Source: Clostridium algifaecis
Lineage (GTDB): Bacteria; Bacillota; Clostridia; Clostridiales; Clostridiaceae
Assembly: GCF_017874415.1 (NCBI RefSeq)
Contig: NZ_JAGGLM010000013.1
Span: forward strand, 1-64,000
Length of the DNA: 64,000 nucleotides
Direction of reading: 5' to 3'
The notes under the pieces were generated by a model, which worked only from the letters and a program-made list of their open reading frames with translations, was not told the origin of the DNA and made no database searches. This document shows, piece by piece, positions 27,477 to 35,771 of this stretch (position 1 is its first letter; each line of letters begins with the position of its first letter). A program made the position numbers and the translations under genes.

Positions 27477-27672
27477 AAATAAAGTACAAAAAAAACATAA
27501 AAATAATACGAAAAATACAAATTTGGTACAAAGGTTAAAGGCTACTGAAAGGTATATAAACCGCTTTCGGCTAGAGTTTTATTCTTTGGAAGATAGGCTT
27601 CTCAATTGTAATTCCTTGATGGAAGGAAGGATAGAATTTATAGAAGAGAAAATTGGCATTGAGCCATTTTAA
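27469..27672 (+). CDS. small transposon protein, unknown
   Basis: A 67-residue basic, helical protein (LKATERYINRFRLEFYSLED) that overlaps the end of tniB by 8 bases, suggesting translational coupling. No conserved domain is recognised. Its place between the transposon ATPase and the right end suggests an accessory role, perhaps in target choice, but nothing in the sequence proves it. Confidence 0.5.
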   Translation: MYKNKVQKKHKNNTKNTNLVQRLKATERYINRFRLEFYSLEDRLLNCNSLMEGRIEFIEEKIGIEPF

Positions 27673-27683
27673 GGTGATAATTT

Positions 27684-27911
27684 ATGGAAGTAATAAAAAA
27701 TCCAACAACAATAAAACTGCTGTCAAAGCAAATAATCTTAGCTTGTGATGAGTATCTTTCACTAAAGCTATCAGAACAGAAGTTAAAAGAGCTGATGCTT
27801 TACTATGCTAGTAATCATGGAAATAAGCTATTTAAAGGCCACAATCTAAACCCTACTGTTCTAAATCGTATTGGCAAAAAAAGAGCGGAGCTCGTTGAAC
27901 ACACCCTATAG
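27684..27911 (+). CDS. small transposon protein, unknown
   Basis: A 75-residue protein with an AAGGTGATAA site before its ATG, 11 bases after the previous small gene. The sequence is helical at the N-terminus (SKQIILACDEYLSLKLSEQK) and ends with PTVLNRIGKKRAELVEHTL. I do not recognise it. It is the last gene before the transposon terminator and right end. Confidence 0.5.
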   Translation: MEVIKNPTTIKLLSKQIILACDEYLSLKLSEQKLKELMLYYASNHGNKLFKGHNLNPTVLNRIGKKRAELVEHTL

Positions 27912-27936
27912 GGTTTTCAAATTAGGCTATAAAAAA

Positions 27937-27975
27937 GAAGCACCCCTTTTTCTAAAAATAAATAAGGGGTGTTTC
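27937..27975 (+). terminator. terminator at the end of the transposon operon
   Basis: GAAGCACCCCTT (27937-27948) pairs with AAGGGGTGTTTC (27964-27975) with a 15-base A/T-rich loop. It lies 26 bases after the last small transposon gene. Confidence 0.75.
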
Positions 27976-28042
27976 TTATTATAGATTTGCTGCTGATTTT
28001 CATGGCTAAGTTGCTGTAAATTGAGATGACTAATAACAGTAG

Positions 28043-29305
28043 TTGTTTCAGAAGTTTAGATTTAGGTTGATAATTATAAATATGGTGCTAGTATCTGCTG
28101 TTATCGTAATTAGCTTTTTCACAGTATATAATGTTACAAAACAATCATTGGAGCAGCAATCTGAAATAATTATGCATGGAATAGCTAAAGATGACGGAAA
28201 GATTACTAGTGTAAACGGTGATTTAAAAAATACTAAAAATCCAGCAAATATTATTTTAGATAAAGTATTTTGTACAAGAGTATCAAAAAACGGAGATGTT
28301 TTAGAATACTTACAAGTAAGTGATTTTAATCAAATGCTTATGAAGAATATCTCTATACAAGCACTTAGTGATTCTAAATTGAAGGGATTTTTGAAACATG
28401 AATCATATACATTTAAATATATAAAGGTGGAAAAGGAATATGGTTCAATTTTAGTGTTTTACGAAATAAGTAGTGAAAATTATATATTTAATAGAATATT
28501 AACTATTTCTATGATTGTATTTTTAATAAGCCTTATTTTTATATTCCTTATAAGTTTATATCTTTCTAATAAAGCAATAAAACCTGTTAAAGCTTCTTGG
28601 GAAAAGCAAAACATCTTTGTTGCAGATGCCTCACATGAGCTTCGTACGCCATTAGCAATAATTAAGTCAAACCTTGAAATTGTTATGGAAAACAAGGAAG
28701 AATCTATACAAAGCCAAGGTAAATGGTTATCCAATGTTGATAGAGAAATTGATAGAATGTCAAAATTAGTAGAAGAACTCCTATTTTTAGTTAGAGTTGA
28801 TATGCAACATGAAAAAATGGTTTTTGATAAGGTTAATATCAGTTATGTTATAAATAATCTTATAGATAACTTTAAACCATTACTCAATAAAAAGTTCATA
28901 AATATTGTGAGTAATGTTGAAACTGATATTATAGCTATGGGAAATGAAGGAAGAATAAAACAATTAATAACTATTCTAATTGATAACGCTATGAAACATA
29001 CTCCACAAGGAGGTATGATTGATGTTAAATTGATTGGAAATGAGAATTATTATGAAGTAATCATACGTGATAACGGTGAGGGGATTCCTGAAGATGAAAT
29101 AGGTAAAATTTTTGAACGTTTTTATAGAGTAGATAAATCACGTTCAAGAAATTATGGTGGGGCAGGACTGGGGTTATCTATTGCAGATTGCATTGTAAAA
29201 GAGCATAATGGAAAGATTTCGGTAAAAAGTGAACTTGGGAAAGGAAGTGAGTTTAAGATACGAATACCCTACAAAAGGATGGAAAGGATTGATACAGATG
29301 GTTAG
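28043..29305 (+). CDS. sensor histidine kinase, orphaned by a transposon
   Basis: A 420-residue membrane kinase. Two membrane segments (about 8-28 and 152-174) bracket an extracellular sensor region. The HisKA phosphoacceptor ADASHELRTPLAIIKSNLE is near residue 197, the N box LITILIDNAMKHTP near 315, G1 IIRDNGEGIPEDE near 343 and GGAGLGLSIADCIVKEHNGK near 377. All catalytic residues are present. The frame starts at a TTG only 5 bases inside the right end of the transposon, with no ribosome binding site. Its promoter, and the response regulator gene that usually precedes such kinases, are missing. The downstream MerR gene overlaps its stop. It is probably poorly expressed. Confidence 0.85.
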   Translation: MFQKFRFRLIIINMVLVSAVIVISFFTVYNVTKQSLEQQSEIIMHGIAKDDGKITSVNGDLKNTKNPANIILDKVFCTRVSKNGDVLEYLQVSDFNQMLMKNISIQALSDSKLKGFLKHESYTFKYIKVEKEYGSILVFYEISSENYIFNRILTISMIVFLISLIFIFLISLYLSNKAIKPVKASWEKQNIFVADASHELRTPLAIIKSNLEIVMENKEESIQSQGKWLSNVDREIDRMSKLVEELLFLVRVDMQHEKMVFDKVNISYVINNLIDNFKPLLNKKFINIVSNVETDIIAMGNEGRIKQLITILIDNAMKHTPQGGMIDVKLIGNENYYEVIIRDNGEGIPEDEIGKIFERFYRVDKSRSRNYGGAGLGLSIADCIVKEHNGKISVKSELGKGSEFKIRIPYKRMERIDTDG

Positions 29306-30149
29306 AATAGGTGACTTTTCTAAAATTGCAAGAGTTTCCATAAGGATGCTTCGACACTATGATCAAATAGGAATTTTTAAACCTGCATGTATTGACAATT
29401 TAACTGGATATAGAGGTTATTCTATTGAGCAATTGCCAAAACTCAATAGAATCATATTTTTAAAAGATATTGGATTTTCACTAAATGAAGTCAAGGAGTT
29501 AATAGATGAGAATATTTCTATTGATGAAATGAAAGAAATGCTTTTAAAAAGACAAAAGGATCTGGAAAATGAAATAAGTATGGCACAAATCAATTTGAAG
29601 ACTGTAATGGATAGGCTTAAAACTATAGAAGATGAAAGAAATATACCTAGATACGATATTAGCATTAAAAGAACAGATAGTTATACACTAGCTTCACATA
29701 GAACTATAGTTCCTCATATGAATCAGATGGGTATTTTCTGCTATGATATGTATTCTAAATTGTATAAAGAACTTAATAAAATGAATATTACCCCAATTGG
29801 TCCAGAAATCACATTCTATTATAATGAAGAATACTGCGAAGCTGATCTTGATATGGAAACGGGTATTCTTGTTCCGCATACCTGGCTAGATATAAAAAAT
29901 AAAAATGAATCTATTCTAATGTTTAGGAATATTGAAGCCGAGGAAAATATGGCTTTTCTTTTATATAGTGGATCATTTGATGGTATTGAACAAGCAATTA
30001 TCGAATTACTTAAATGGGTTGCAGTGAATAATTGGCAAATTACGGGTGCGCTTAGGGAACTACATCTCTCAGGGCCTGCACACCCAGATGGTAAAGTGGT
30101 TGAAAATGCTATTGTTGAACTTCAAATCCCGGTTTCTAAAATTTTATAA
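29298..30149 (+). CDS. MerR-family regulator with GyrI-like effector domain (BmrR type)
   Basis: A 283-residue regulator. Residues 1-70 are a MerR winged helix (FSKIARVSIRMLRHYDQIG, then IFKPACIDNLTGYRGYSIEQ). A coiled coil lies at about 80-120. The rest is a GyrI-like small-molecule-binding domain (ending VVENAIVELQIPVSKIL). BmrR-type proteins bind lipophilic compounds and activate efflux or detoxification genes. The ATG overlaps the kinase stop codon, so translation is coupled. The MbtN-like partner is not evident, but the downstream membrane, dehydrogenase-like and CPBP genes are possible targets. A clear terminator follows. Confidence 0.88.
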   Translation: MVRIGDFSKIARVSIRMLRHYDQIGIFKPACIDNLTGYRGYSIEQLPKLNRIIFLKDIGFSLNEVKELIDENISIDEMKEMLLKRQKDLENEISMAQINLKTVMDRLKTIEDERNIPRYDISIKRTDSYTLASHRTIVPHMNQMGIFCYDMYSKLYKELNKMNITPIGPEITFYYNEEYCEADLDMETGILVPHTWLDIKNKNESILMFRNIEAEENMAFLLYSGSFDGIEQAIIELLKWVAVNNWQITGALRELHLSGPAHPDGKVVENAIVELQIPVSKIL

Positions 30150-30161
30150 TTTGCTACTTGA

Positions 30162-30180
30162 CCCTCACATTATGTGAGGG
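30162..30180 (+). terminator. terminator after the BmrR-like gene
   Basis: CCCTCACAT and ATGTGAGGG form a perfect 9-bp stem with a one-base centre, followed by TTTATTATTA. Confidence 0.8.
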
Positions 30181-30219
30181 TTTATTATTAGTTTGTAAAA
30201 TAGAAAGGTGGTTGATTTT

Positions 30220-30990
30220 ATGATTATAAAAAAAGATTACAAGTTTACTTCAGTAGTATTTATGGCATTTTTTATATTTTTAATGGCTGGTTGGCTTACA
30301 CTGATTAGTACATTTCAATTTCCAGATATTTTAAGAGAAAGTGTTATGGAACGTTTTACACTCTTTCAGGAGAACAAAGATATTATAGTACCTGCTTACT
30401 ATATTATGTCCCTAACATCAATACTTCAGGTCTTTATGGCTGTTTCTATGTATCACCTTACCAAGAAAGGAAAATTTATTGATATCGTTTCACTAACCGC
30501 AGGTGTTTTATCTGGTGTGTTTCAGATATTAGGTTTCTTTAGATGGGTAATTCTTATACCTATGTTGTCAGATGCTCTTAATGCAAATGAAATATCCTCA
30601 GATATTATCTTTTTCTTTGAAAAATTTGCCAACACTTATCTTGGAATGACTGTAGGGGAACATTTGAGGTCGTTTTTTACAGGACTATGGGTAATATCTC
30701 TTGGCATCATTCTCATCAATAACTCCAGTTTTGATAAAAAGCTATCTATATTAGGGTTGGTTTCAGGTGTTGCTGTATTAGCGCAAAGTTTTGAGACTGT
30801 AAGTAGCAGTTTTAGTTTTTTAGGAGAAATAACTGCACCACTATGGGGACTTTATCTTGTATGGGTTCTTATAATGTCCATTACTTTATTTGCTAAAAAA
30901 GATGATAGCAGCTTGACTAAAGTTCATTGGGCAACATGGATTATTGGGTTAATCATTTATCTTGCAAATGTGATTCCATCATTTATGTAA
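30220..30990 (+). CDS. multi-pass membrane protein (DUF4386-like)
   Basis: A 256-residue protein with about seven hydrophobic segments, including VVFMAFFIFLMAGWLTLIST near the N-terminus and ATWIIGLIIYLANVIPSFM at the end. It resembles DUF4386-type integral membrane proteins, whose function is unknown. The ATG at 30220 follows GAAAGGTGG at the right distance; the GTG at 30208 overlaps that site. It sits between a BmrR-like regulator and an NAD-binding protein gene on the same strand. Confidence 0.7.
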   Translation: MIIKKDYKFTSVVFMAFFIFLMAGWLTLISTFQFPDILRESVMERFTLFQENKDIIVPAYYIMSLTSILQVFMAVSMYHLTKKGKFIDIVSLTAGVLSGVFQILGFFRWVILIPMLSDALNANEISSDIIFFFEKFANTYLGMTVGEHLRSFFTGLWVISLGIILINNSSFDKKLSILGLVSGVAVLAQSFETVSSSFSFLGEITAPLWGLYLVWVLIMSITLFAKKDDSSLTKVHWATWIIGLIIYLANVIPSFM

Positions 30991-31038
30991 AAATAAATTA
31001 CAAGCTGCATATAAATTTGAATAGGAGGGAGTTAGATT

Positions 31039-31974
31039 ATGAATAGTGAACTACATGTAGTGCTTGGAGCAGCGGGTTCAGTTGGTAAAAGCGTCGTTGA
31101 AGAGCTACAAAGGAGAAATTTTAAAATTAGAGCAGTAGAGAGAAAAAAGAAAATAAACGGAGTTGAAACTGTAAATGCAGATTTACTGGATTTAGAGCAA
31201 ACAACAATTGCCTTAAAGGATGCAAGTTATGTTTACTTGTGTATTGGCCTACCATATAATACTAAAGTTTGGCAGGAAAAGTGGCCTATAGTTATGAAAA
31301 ATGTTATTAGCGGATGTGAGCAAGCGCAAGCGAAACTTATATTTTTAGATAATGTTTACATGTATGGGCCAGCACCGTTGAATATTCCTTTTACAGAAAT
31401 GCATTCAAAAAAAACTATTTCTAAAAAAGGTATGGTGAGAAAAATTATATCAGATATGATATTGGAAGCACATAGTGCTGGCAAAATAAAAGCAGTTATT
31501 GGCCGTTCGGCAGATTTTTATGGACCAAATGTTATTAATAGTCCATTGTATGTTTCATTTATTGAGAGAATGTTAAAAGGAAAAGCCCCTCAGTCCTTAG
31601 GTAAGACTAACATTAAACATACTTACTCCTATACAAAGGATAATGGTAGAGCCTTAGTTACTCTTGCAATGGACGACAGTACTTATGGGCAAGAATGGCA
31701 TCTTCCAGTTAGTAAACCCATTACAATAGATGAAATTATTGTAGAGATTAACAAAGTACTGAATACAGATTTTAAGGCAACTGTTATTCCTAGGGTTATG
31801 TTAAAACTCATGGCCAGATTTATGCCATCCATTAAGGAAATAGAGGAAATGTTATACCAAGCGGATTATACTTACATTATGAGCGATGATAAGTTTAGAA
31901 AATATTTTCCAGAATTTGTGGTTACTGATTTTGAAACAGGTATTAAACAAATGATAAATTCATTTAAGAGTTAG
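31039..31974 (+). CDS. NAD(P)-binding epimerase/reductase-like protein
   Basis: A 311-residue extended short-chain dehydrogenase. The Rossmann motif VVLGAAGSVGKSVVEEL (GxxGxxG) is at residues 6-22. The central part has YMYGPAPLNIPFTEM and IGRSADFYGP, which resemble the substrate-binding half of NAD-dependent epimerase-like reductases. The canonical YxxxK active site is not obvious (KKGMVRKIISDMILEAH), so it may be an atypical or non-enzymatic member. It has an AGGAGGGAG site and lies between the DUF4386-like and CPBP genes. Confidence 0.8.
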   Translation: MNSELHVVLGAAGSVGKSVVEELQRRNFKIRAVERKKKINGVETVNADLLDLEQTTIALKDASYVYLCIGLPYNTKVWQEKWPIVMKNVISGCEQAQAKLIFLDNVYMYGPAPLNIPFTEMHSKKTISKKGMVRKIISDMILEAHSAGKIKAVIGRSADFYGPNVINSPLYVSFIERMLKGKAPQSLGKTNIKHTYSYTKDNGRALVTLAMDDSTYGQEWHLPVSKPITIDEIIVEINKVLNTDFKATVIPRVMLKLMARFMPSIKEIEEMLYQADYTYIMSDDKFRKYFPEFVVTDFETGIKQMINSFKS

Positions 31975-31982
31975 GAGTAATT

Positions 31983-32876
31983 ATGAAGGAAGGGTTGAAT
32001 ATGAGTAAAAAATTAAGTGTAAAAATGAATAGAGACTTTATTAAAAATTCACAATTAGGTAATAACTATTGGCGAAGTTTTGTATTGACTATTGTGTCAA
32101 TTATAATTGCAGTTGCAGTTGTAAATTTTGCATGGTCATTAATTCTTCCTAGCAATATGTCAGATACTTTAATGGTGAATTTAATCAATATTATATTAAT
32201 GGTTAATATCCTTGTTGCTCTGTTAGCTTTCAGGTTTGCATTTACAAAATTTCATAAGGGTTCTTTTAAAAGCATGAATAGCATAAAAGAAAGATTTCGT
32301 ATCGGTGTCTATGCAATATTTTTTGTTTTAGGTCTAGTAATATTTTTCCTAAATAGTTTAATGACAAATTTCACAAATTTTCAAAATTTTATTAAAAATT
32401 TTCAATTGAATCAGTTTTTGATCTTGCTCATTCTATCTATCATTAGTTTGCCGATTCAGTCATATTTTGAAGAATTATTCTTTCGTGGATATCTGCTTCA
32501 GTTTTTTGGTGTGAAATTCAAGAGAATTGCAGTAACAATTATTATTAATAGCATACTGTTTGGATTGTTTCATATTGGTTATGGTTTAAGTAATTTCATT
32601 AGCTCTTTTCTATTTTCTACAGTTGTCTGCATAATTACGCTTCGTACATCAGGCATCGAAGCTGCAAGTGGAATTCATACAGCTAACAATCTTGTTATTG
32701 CATTATTTTTCCAAACGTTGAGCGACATAAAAGACATCCCATTTAGCTGGGAAATAAACTTTAACGAATTGTTTGTGGAGATTTGCACATTTGCCATTAT
32801 ACTTTGGTTTACATTTACTTGGGCTAAACAAAATGAAAAAAAACAAATACTTATGTCCAATAGTCAAGAAAGTTAG
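31983..32876 (+). CDS. CPBP-family intramembrane metalloprotease (Abi/CAAX type)
   Basis: A 297-residue membrane protein with at least six hydrophobic segments. The CPBP motifs are intact: EELFFRGYLLQFFG near residue 160, LFGLFHIGYG near 195 and GIHTANNLVIAL near 225. The two glutamates and the histidines are the expected metal ligands. Such proteases act on prenylated or membrane substrates and often serve in bacteriocin immunity. Two starts are possible: 31983 behind TTAGGAG, or 32001 behind GGAAGGG. The gene is 8 bases after the epimerase-like gene. Confidence 0.88.
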   Translation: MKEGLNMSKKLSVKMNRDFIKNSQLGNNYWRSFVLTIVSIIIAVAVVNFAWSLILPSNMSDTLMVNLINIILMVNILVALLAFRFAFTKFHKGSFKSMNSIKERFRIGVYAIFFVLGLVIFFLNSLMTNFTNFQNFIKNFQLNQFLILLILSIISLPIQSYFEELFFRGYLLQFFGVKFKRIAVTIIINSILFGLFHIGYGLSNFISSFLFSTVVCIITLRTSGIEAASGIHTANNLVIALFFQTLSDIKDIPFSWEINFNELFVEICTFAIILWFTFTWAKQNEKKQILMSNSQES

Positions 32877-32949
32877 GAAATGATCAGAGATTTCGTATCT
32901 AAATTCCAGTGAAAATCTTATTTTTACTGGAATTATCTTTGTGTAACAA

Positions 32950-33680
32950 AGTAAACCACTTGCTAAGCAAGTGGAAGAAAAAAGGCTTATGCCGTTGAGC
33001 AGAAAAAAACTCCTATGTTAGAATAAATGCAGGTCTAGCCAACCGCAAATATAAAAACATAGGAGGATTGTCTAATGAAAGACACAAATAGTTTATCGCA
33101 TACAACATGGAATTGCAAGTATCACATAGTTTTTGCACCGAAATATAGGAGACAAATAATATATGGGAAAATAAAAAGTGATATAGGGAGAATAATACGA
33201 AAGTTATGTGAGTGGAAAGGTGTAGAAATAATAGAAGCAGAAGCATGTCCGGATCACATACATATGCTAGTAGAGATACCACCAAAAATAAGCATATCAA
33301 GTTTCATGGGATATTTAAAAGGAAAAAGTAGTCTAATGATATTTGACCATCATGCAAACTTGAAATATAAATATGGAAATAGGGAATTTTGGTGTAGAGG
33401 ATATTATGTTGATACAGTTGGAAAAAACAAAAAGAAAATAGAAGAATATATAAGAAATCAATTGCAAGAAGACTTGGCATATGAACAGATGAGCATAAAA
33501 GAACTAGTTGATCCGTTTACCGGTGAACCAGTAAAGAAGAACAAAAAATAGTCGCTTTAGCGACTGCACGAGAAAGTATGCGGGTGGCGGATCATTCAGA
33601 GGGCTTTCAGCCCAGCCAGTAACATGCCCTTATAGGGCTGAGCAAACCACCGGCTTAGCCGGTGGTCATGATTTTTTACA
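32950..33680 (+). mobile_element. IS200/IS605-family insertion sequence (tnpA only)
   Basis: The tnpA gene is framed by sub-terminal hairpins: CCACTTGCT-A-AGCAAGTGG at 32956-32974 on the left and CCACCGGC-TTA-GCCGGTGG at 33647-33665 on the right. Further stems GGGCTTTCAGCCC and GCCCTTATAGGGC lie after the gene. This is the single-strand transposition layout of IS200. Exact cleavage sites were not determined, so the ends are approximate. Confidence 0.85.
33075..33551 (+). CDS. tnpA: IS200-type Y1 transposase
   Basis: A 158-residue HUH transposase. The HUH motif is DHIHMLVEIPP near residue 60, and the catalytic Tyr is in CRGYYVDTVGKN near residue 117. The protein reaches the usual family length and both motifs are intact, so the element may be active. 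A GGAGGATTGTCTA leader precedes the ATG. The minus-strand open frame over this gene is only its shadow. Confidence 0.95.
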   Translation: MKDTNSLSHTTWNCKYHIVFAPKYRRQIIYGKIKSDIGRIIRKLCEWKGVEIIEAEACPDHIHMLVEIPPKISISSFMGYLKGKSSLMIFDHHANLKYKYGNREFWCRGYYVDTVGKNKKKIEEYIRNQLQEDLAYEQMSIKELVDPFTGEPVKKNKK

Positions 33681-33786
33681 CTAATTAATAGTAATGGTAA
33701 GTCTGTAGATCTATAGCTTGCAAAAATAGTTATAATTACCCATACCCAAGAAATTTTAATAATTAATTTCCAATTTTATTTATATA

Positions 33787-34005
33787 TTAAGTCTTTTCAA
33801 ATGTTGGATTATTCAAGTTATCCTCTATAGTAAATCTCTCATCTCGTATGTCAACAACAATAGCTACTTGCAACATTCGTTTCTTTCTAAAATATCTGAT
33901 ACATCTAAAAAAATATAACTGCATCAGTTTGAATGCTATAATTATAAACATTAGTATTGTTTCTACGCCTGTAGGGCTATAAAGAAAGCAATGGTCTAAT
34001 GCCAT
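33787..34005 (-). pseudogene. C-terminal remnant of a transposase (tentative)
   Basis: A 72-residue frame with MALDHCFLYSPTGVETILMF, a run of hydrophobic residues and FFRCIRYFRKKRML. It resembles the tail of DDE transposases, where a conserved DH/EH segment precedes a hydrophobic helix and a basic stretch. No catalytic core is present, so it would be non-functional. It begins 4 bases after the Lrp-type gene ends on the same strand and has no ribosome binding site. It could also be chance. Confidence 0.4.
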
Positions 34006-34008
34006 TCG

Positions 34009-34419
34009 TTACTTAATCTTTTGACCACATATTGAAACCTGATAATTACCATACAAACTAATTCTGTCCATAAGATTGTTTAGTGCCTCAAGGCTAGTTG
34101 TTTCAATTTTTATATAATAACAAGCATCAGAAGTCACTTTATATGCTTCAACAATAGAAGTTTCATTTGCTAAAAGATGTAAAAAATCTTGATGTTTAAA
34201 GGATTTCATATATATTTTTGCTATTGCAACTAAAGAAATACCAAGCCTTTTGCTATTTACTTTAATCGTAAATTTCTCAATAATTCCCTGATCAATTAAA
34301 TTATTAATTCGAATACCGACTGCTTGCCCAGTCATGTGAGTTATCTTACCTATTTCCTTATAAGATATATTAGAATTATCAATTAAAATATTTATAATTT
34401 TCAAATCTGTTTCATCCAT
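34009..34419 (-). CDS. Lrp/AsnC-family regulator
   Basis: A 136-residue regulator. The N-terminal AsnC helix-turn-helix is DLKIINILIDNSNISYKEIG and TGQAVGIRINNLIDQGII; the C-terminal half is an Lrp ligand-binding (RAM) domain. The start has GGGAGGAAA upstream. It is divergent from the small membrane protein/MBL hydrolase pair at 34632-35545, which it probably controls. Confidence 0.9.
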   Translation of the reverse strand: MDETDLKIINILIDNSNISYKEIGKITHMTGQAVGIRINNLIDQGIIEKFTIKVNSKRLGISLVAIAKIYMKSFKHQDFLHLLANETSIVEAYKVTSDACYYIKIETTSLEALNNLMDRISLYGNYQVSICGQKIK

Positions 34420-34631
34420 ATTAATAATCCATTTCCTCCCAAAAACTAATTTTTAAAGACTATTGTAGTATAACTTTTTCAATGTGAAAATAATTTGTTC
34501 AAAAGCTTTTCTCTACAAAATTGTTTAATTGTATTAATTATACTAAAATTAGTTTAGAAAAACAAATTTGTGTACAATAATTAAATTTCTTTTGTTAGTG
34601 GATCTTACCAATAATAAGGGAGGCAGGAAAA

Positions 34632-34919
34632 ATGGGTAAAGGTAAAGGAAGTAAAAAGTTATGTAAACTAGCCACTATATTATTTATAATTGCTAATGTA
34701 TTATGGGGATTGGTTTTTTTAATGCCCTTTATGCCATTAAGTATTTCGATGAAAGCAATTTTAATACCAGTACTAGCAGTAGTTGGTGAAATTACACTAT
34801 GGATTTCAGTAGCACTAGGTGGCAAAGAATTGGTAGTTAAATATAAAAAGTATTTTAATCCAAAATATTGGTTTAAAAGCAGGAAAGAAAGTGTAGACGA
34901 ATTGGGGGTGAAAAAATGA
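34632..34919 (+). CDS. small two-helix membrane protein
   Basis: A 95-residue protein with a basic N-terminus (MGKGKGSKKLCKLA) and two hydrophobic helices (TILFIIANVLWGLVFLMPF and ILIPVLAVVGEITLWISVAL), then a basic tail. It resembles short proteins that clostridial annotations call transporter suffix domain proteins. It overlaps the next gene by 4 bases (ATGA), so the two are translationally coupled. No reaction can be assigned. Confidence 0.7.
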   Translation: MGKGKGSKKLCKLATILFIIANVLWGLVFLMPFMPLSISMKAILIPVLAVVGEITLWISVALGGKELVVKYKKYFNPKYWFKSRKESVDELGVKK

Positions 34920-35545
34920 AAAAAATATTGCTTTTAGGAGAAATAGATGTAAATTGTTATTTTATAGAACATAATAGGAAATGTTATATTGTTGACCCAG
35001 GATATGAAAAAGAAAAAGTTATAAAATATGTAGAAGAGAATGAATTAGAAGTACTAGGGATACTTTTAACACATGGTCATATAGATCATATTGGAGCTAT
35101 TGATAGTTTTAATGTGCCTATTTACTTACATGAAAAAGAATATGATATTTTGCAAGAAAATTATACTTATGGATTTGAATACTATGGTAAAGTAAAGCCT
35201 TACGTACTAGAAGATCTAGATATAAGAATTATTGATGAAAACTCACAACTTGCAATTGATGAAAGGCTTATAGAAGTAATTTATACCCCTGGTCATACAA
35301 TTGGAGGGTTAAGCTTCAAATTTGGCCATGATCTATATACTGGGGATACACTTTTCAAAGGTACGGTTGGTAAGTGGGAATATCGAACTGGTGATATTAA
35401 TACTCTAGGAAAAACCATTATTCGGCTAATCGATACTCTTGATGAGAAAACCAGAGTACACCCAGCTCATGGCCCAAGTTCAACCATTGGAGCTGAAAAA
35501 AATAGTAATTTTTTCTACTTAAAGTGGAAAAATGATCAAATATAA
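34916..35545 (+). CDS. MBL-fold metallohydrolase (glyoxalase II-like), paralogue 1
   Basis: A 209-residue metallo-beta-lactamase fold hydrolase. The zinc motif THGHIDHIGA is near residue 54, IYTPGHTIGGLSF near 123, LYTGDTLFKGTVGK near 141 and HPAHGPSSTIG near 183. All metal ligands are present. It is closely related to the protein at 41781-42410. The stub of an isochorismatase gene lies right after it, so the original cassette matched the one at 41.8-42.9 kb. Substrate unknown. Confidence 0.9.
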   Translation: MKKILLLGEIDVNCYFIEHNRKCYIVDPGYEKEKVIKYVEENELEVLGILLTHGHIDHIGAIDSFNVPIYLHEKEYDILQENYTYGFEYYGKVKPYVLEDLDIRIIDENSQLAIDERLIEVIYTPGHTIGGLSFKFGHDLYTGDTLFKGTVGKWEYRTGDINTLGKTIIRLIDTLDEKTRVHPAHGPSSTIGAEKNSNFFYLKWKNDQI

Positions 35546-35574
35546 AAGTAAACAACAAGAAGTATTAGAAAAAT

Positions 35575-35664
35575 GAAGGAACAGAAGGTGTAAAAATCCA
35601 TCCTTCGCTGCTAGAGATAGCACCGAATGCTAAAGTTGTTAAAAAGATATTCGCAGATAGTTAG
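35575..35664 (+). pseudogene. isochorismatase gene remnant
   Basis: A 29-codon frame reads EGTEGVKIHPSLLEIAPNAK and continues KVVKKIFADS before a TAG. This matches the middle of the intact isochorismatase at 42431-42949 (EGTHGAEIHQRILKAAPNAK, then IVIKAFADS). The N-terminal half and the catalytic cysteine region are gone. The gene order after an MBL hydrolase is the same as in the intact cassette. Confidence 0.8.
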
Positions 35665-35690
35665 TTTAAATAGTATTTTTTATTTATGTA

Positions 35691-35733
35691 AACCATTTGG
35701 GTGATGCACACATTCAGCATTACTCAAATGGTT
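35691..35733. terminator. terminator between MBL cassette and TetR gene
   Basis: AACCATTTG (35691-35699) pairs with CAAATGGTT (35725-35733), and the stem continues inward through GGT-ATG/CAT-ACT with mismatches. It lies between convergent units. Confidence 0.6.
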
Positions 35734-35771
35734 TGTGAAAAATTTGAAAAGCTCCCGTCTGAGATACTCCT

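Larger units (their letters stand above)
21407..28038 (+). mobile_element. TniA/TniB-type transposon carrying an inserted IS21-family element
   Basis: The left end (from TGTTA at 21407) and the reverse complement of the right end (from 28038) align over about 35 bases: both have TGTTA, then CAT around position 11, then TTT-CAG--AA-TTA, and further inside GAAAATCAGCA. This marks the transposon termini. Inside lie an accessory gene, tniA-like DDE transposase, tniB-like ATPase and two small genes, all on the plus strand. Without the 2525-bp IS the element would be about 4.1 kb. The flanks (ATTAG left, GTAGT right) do not show a target duplication, which suggests a rearrangement after insertion. 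Confidence 0.75.

Noticed and set aside
33013-33300. Minus-strand frame opposite the IS200 transposase
   Set aside because: Shadow of the tnpA gene; serine- and leucine-rich as expected for an antisense frame.
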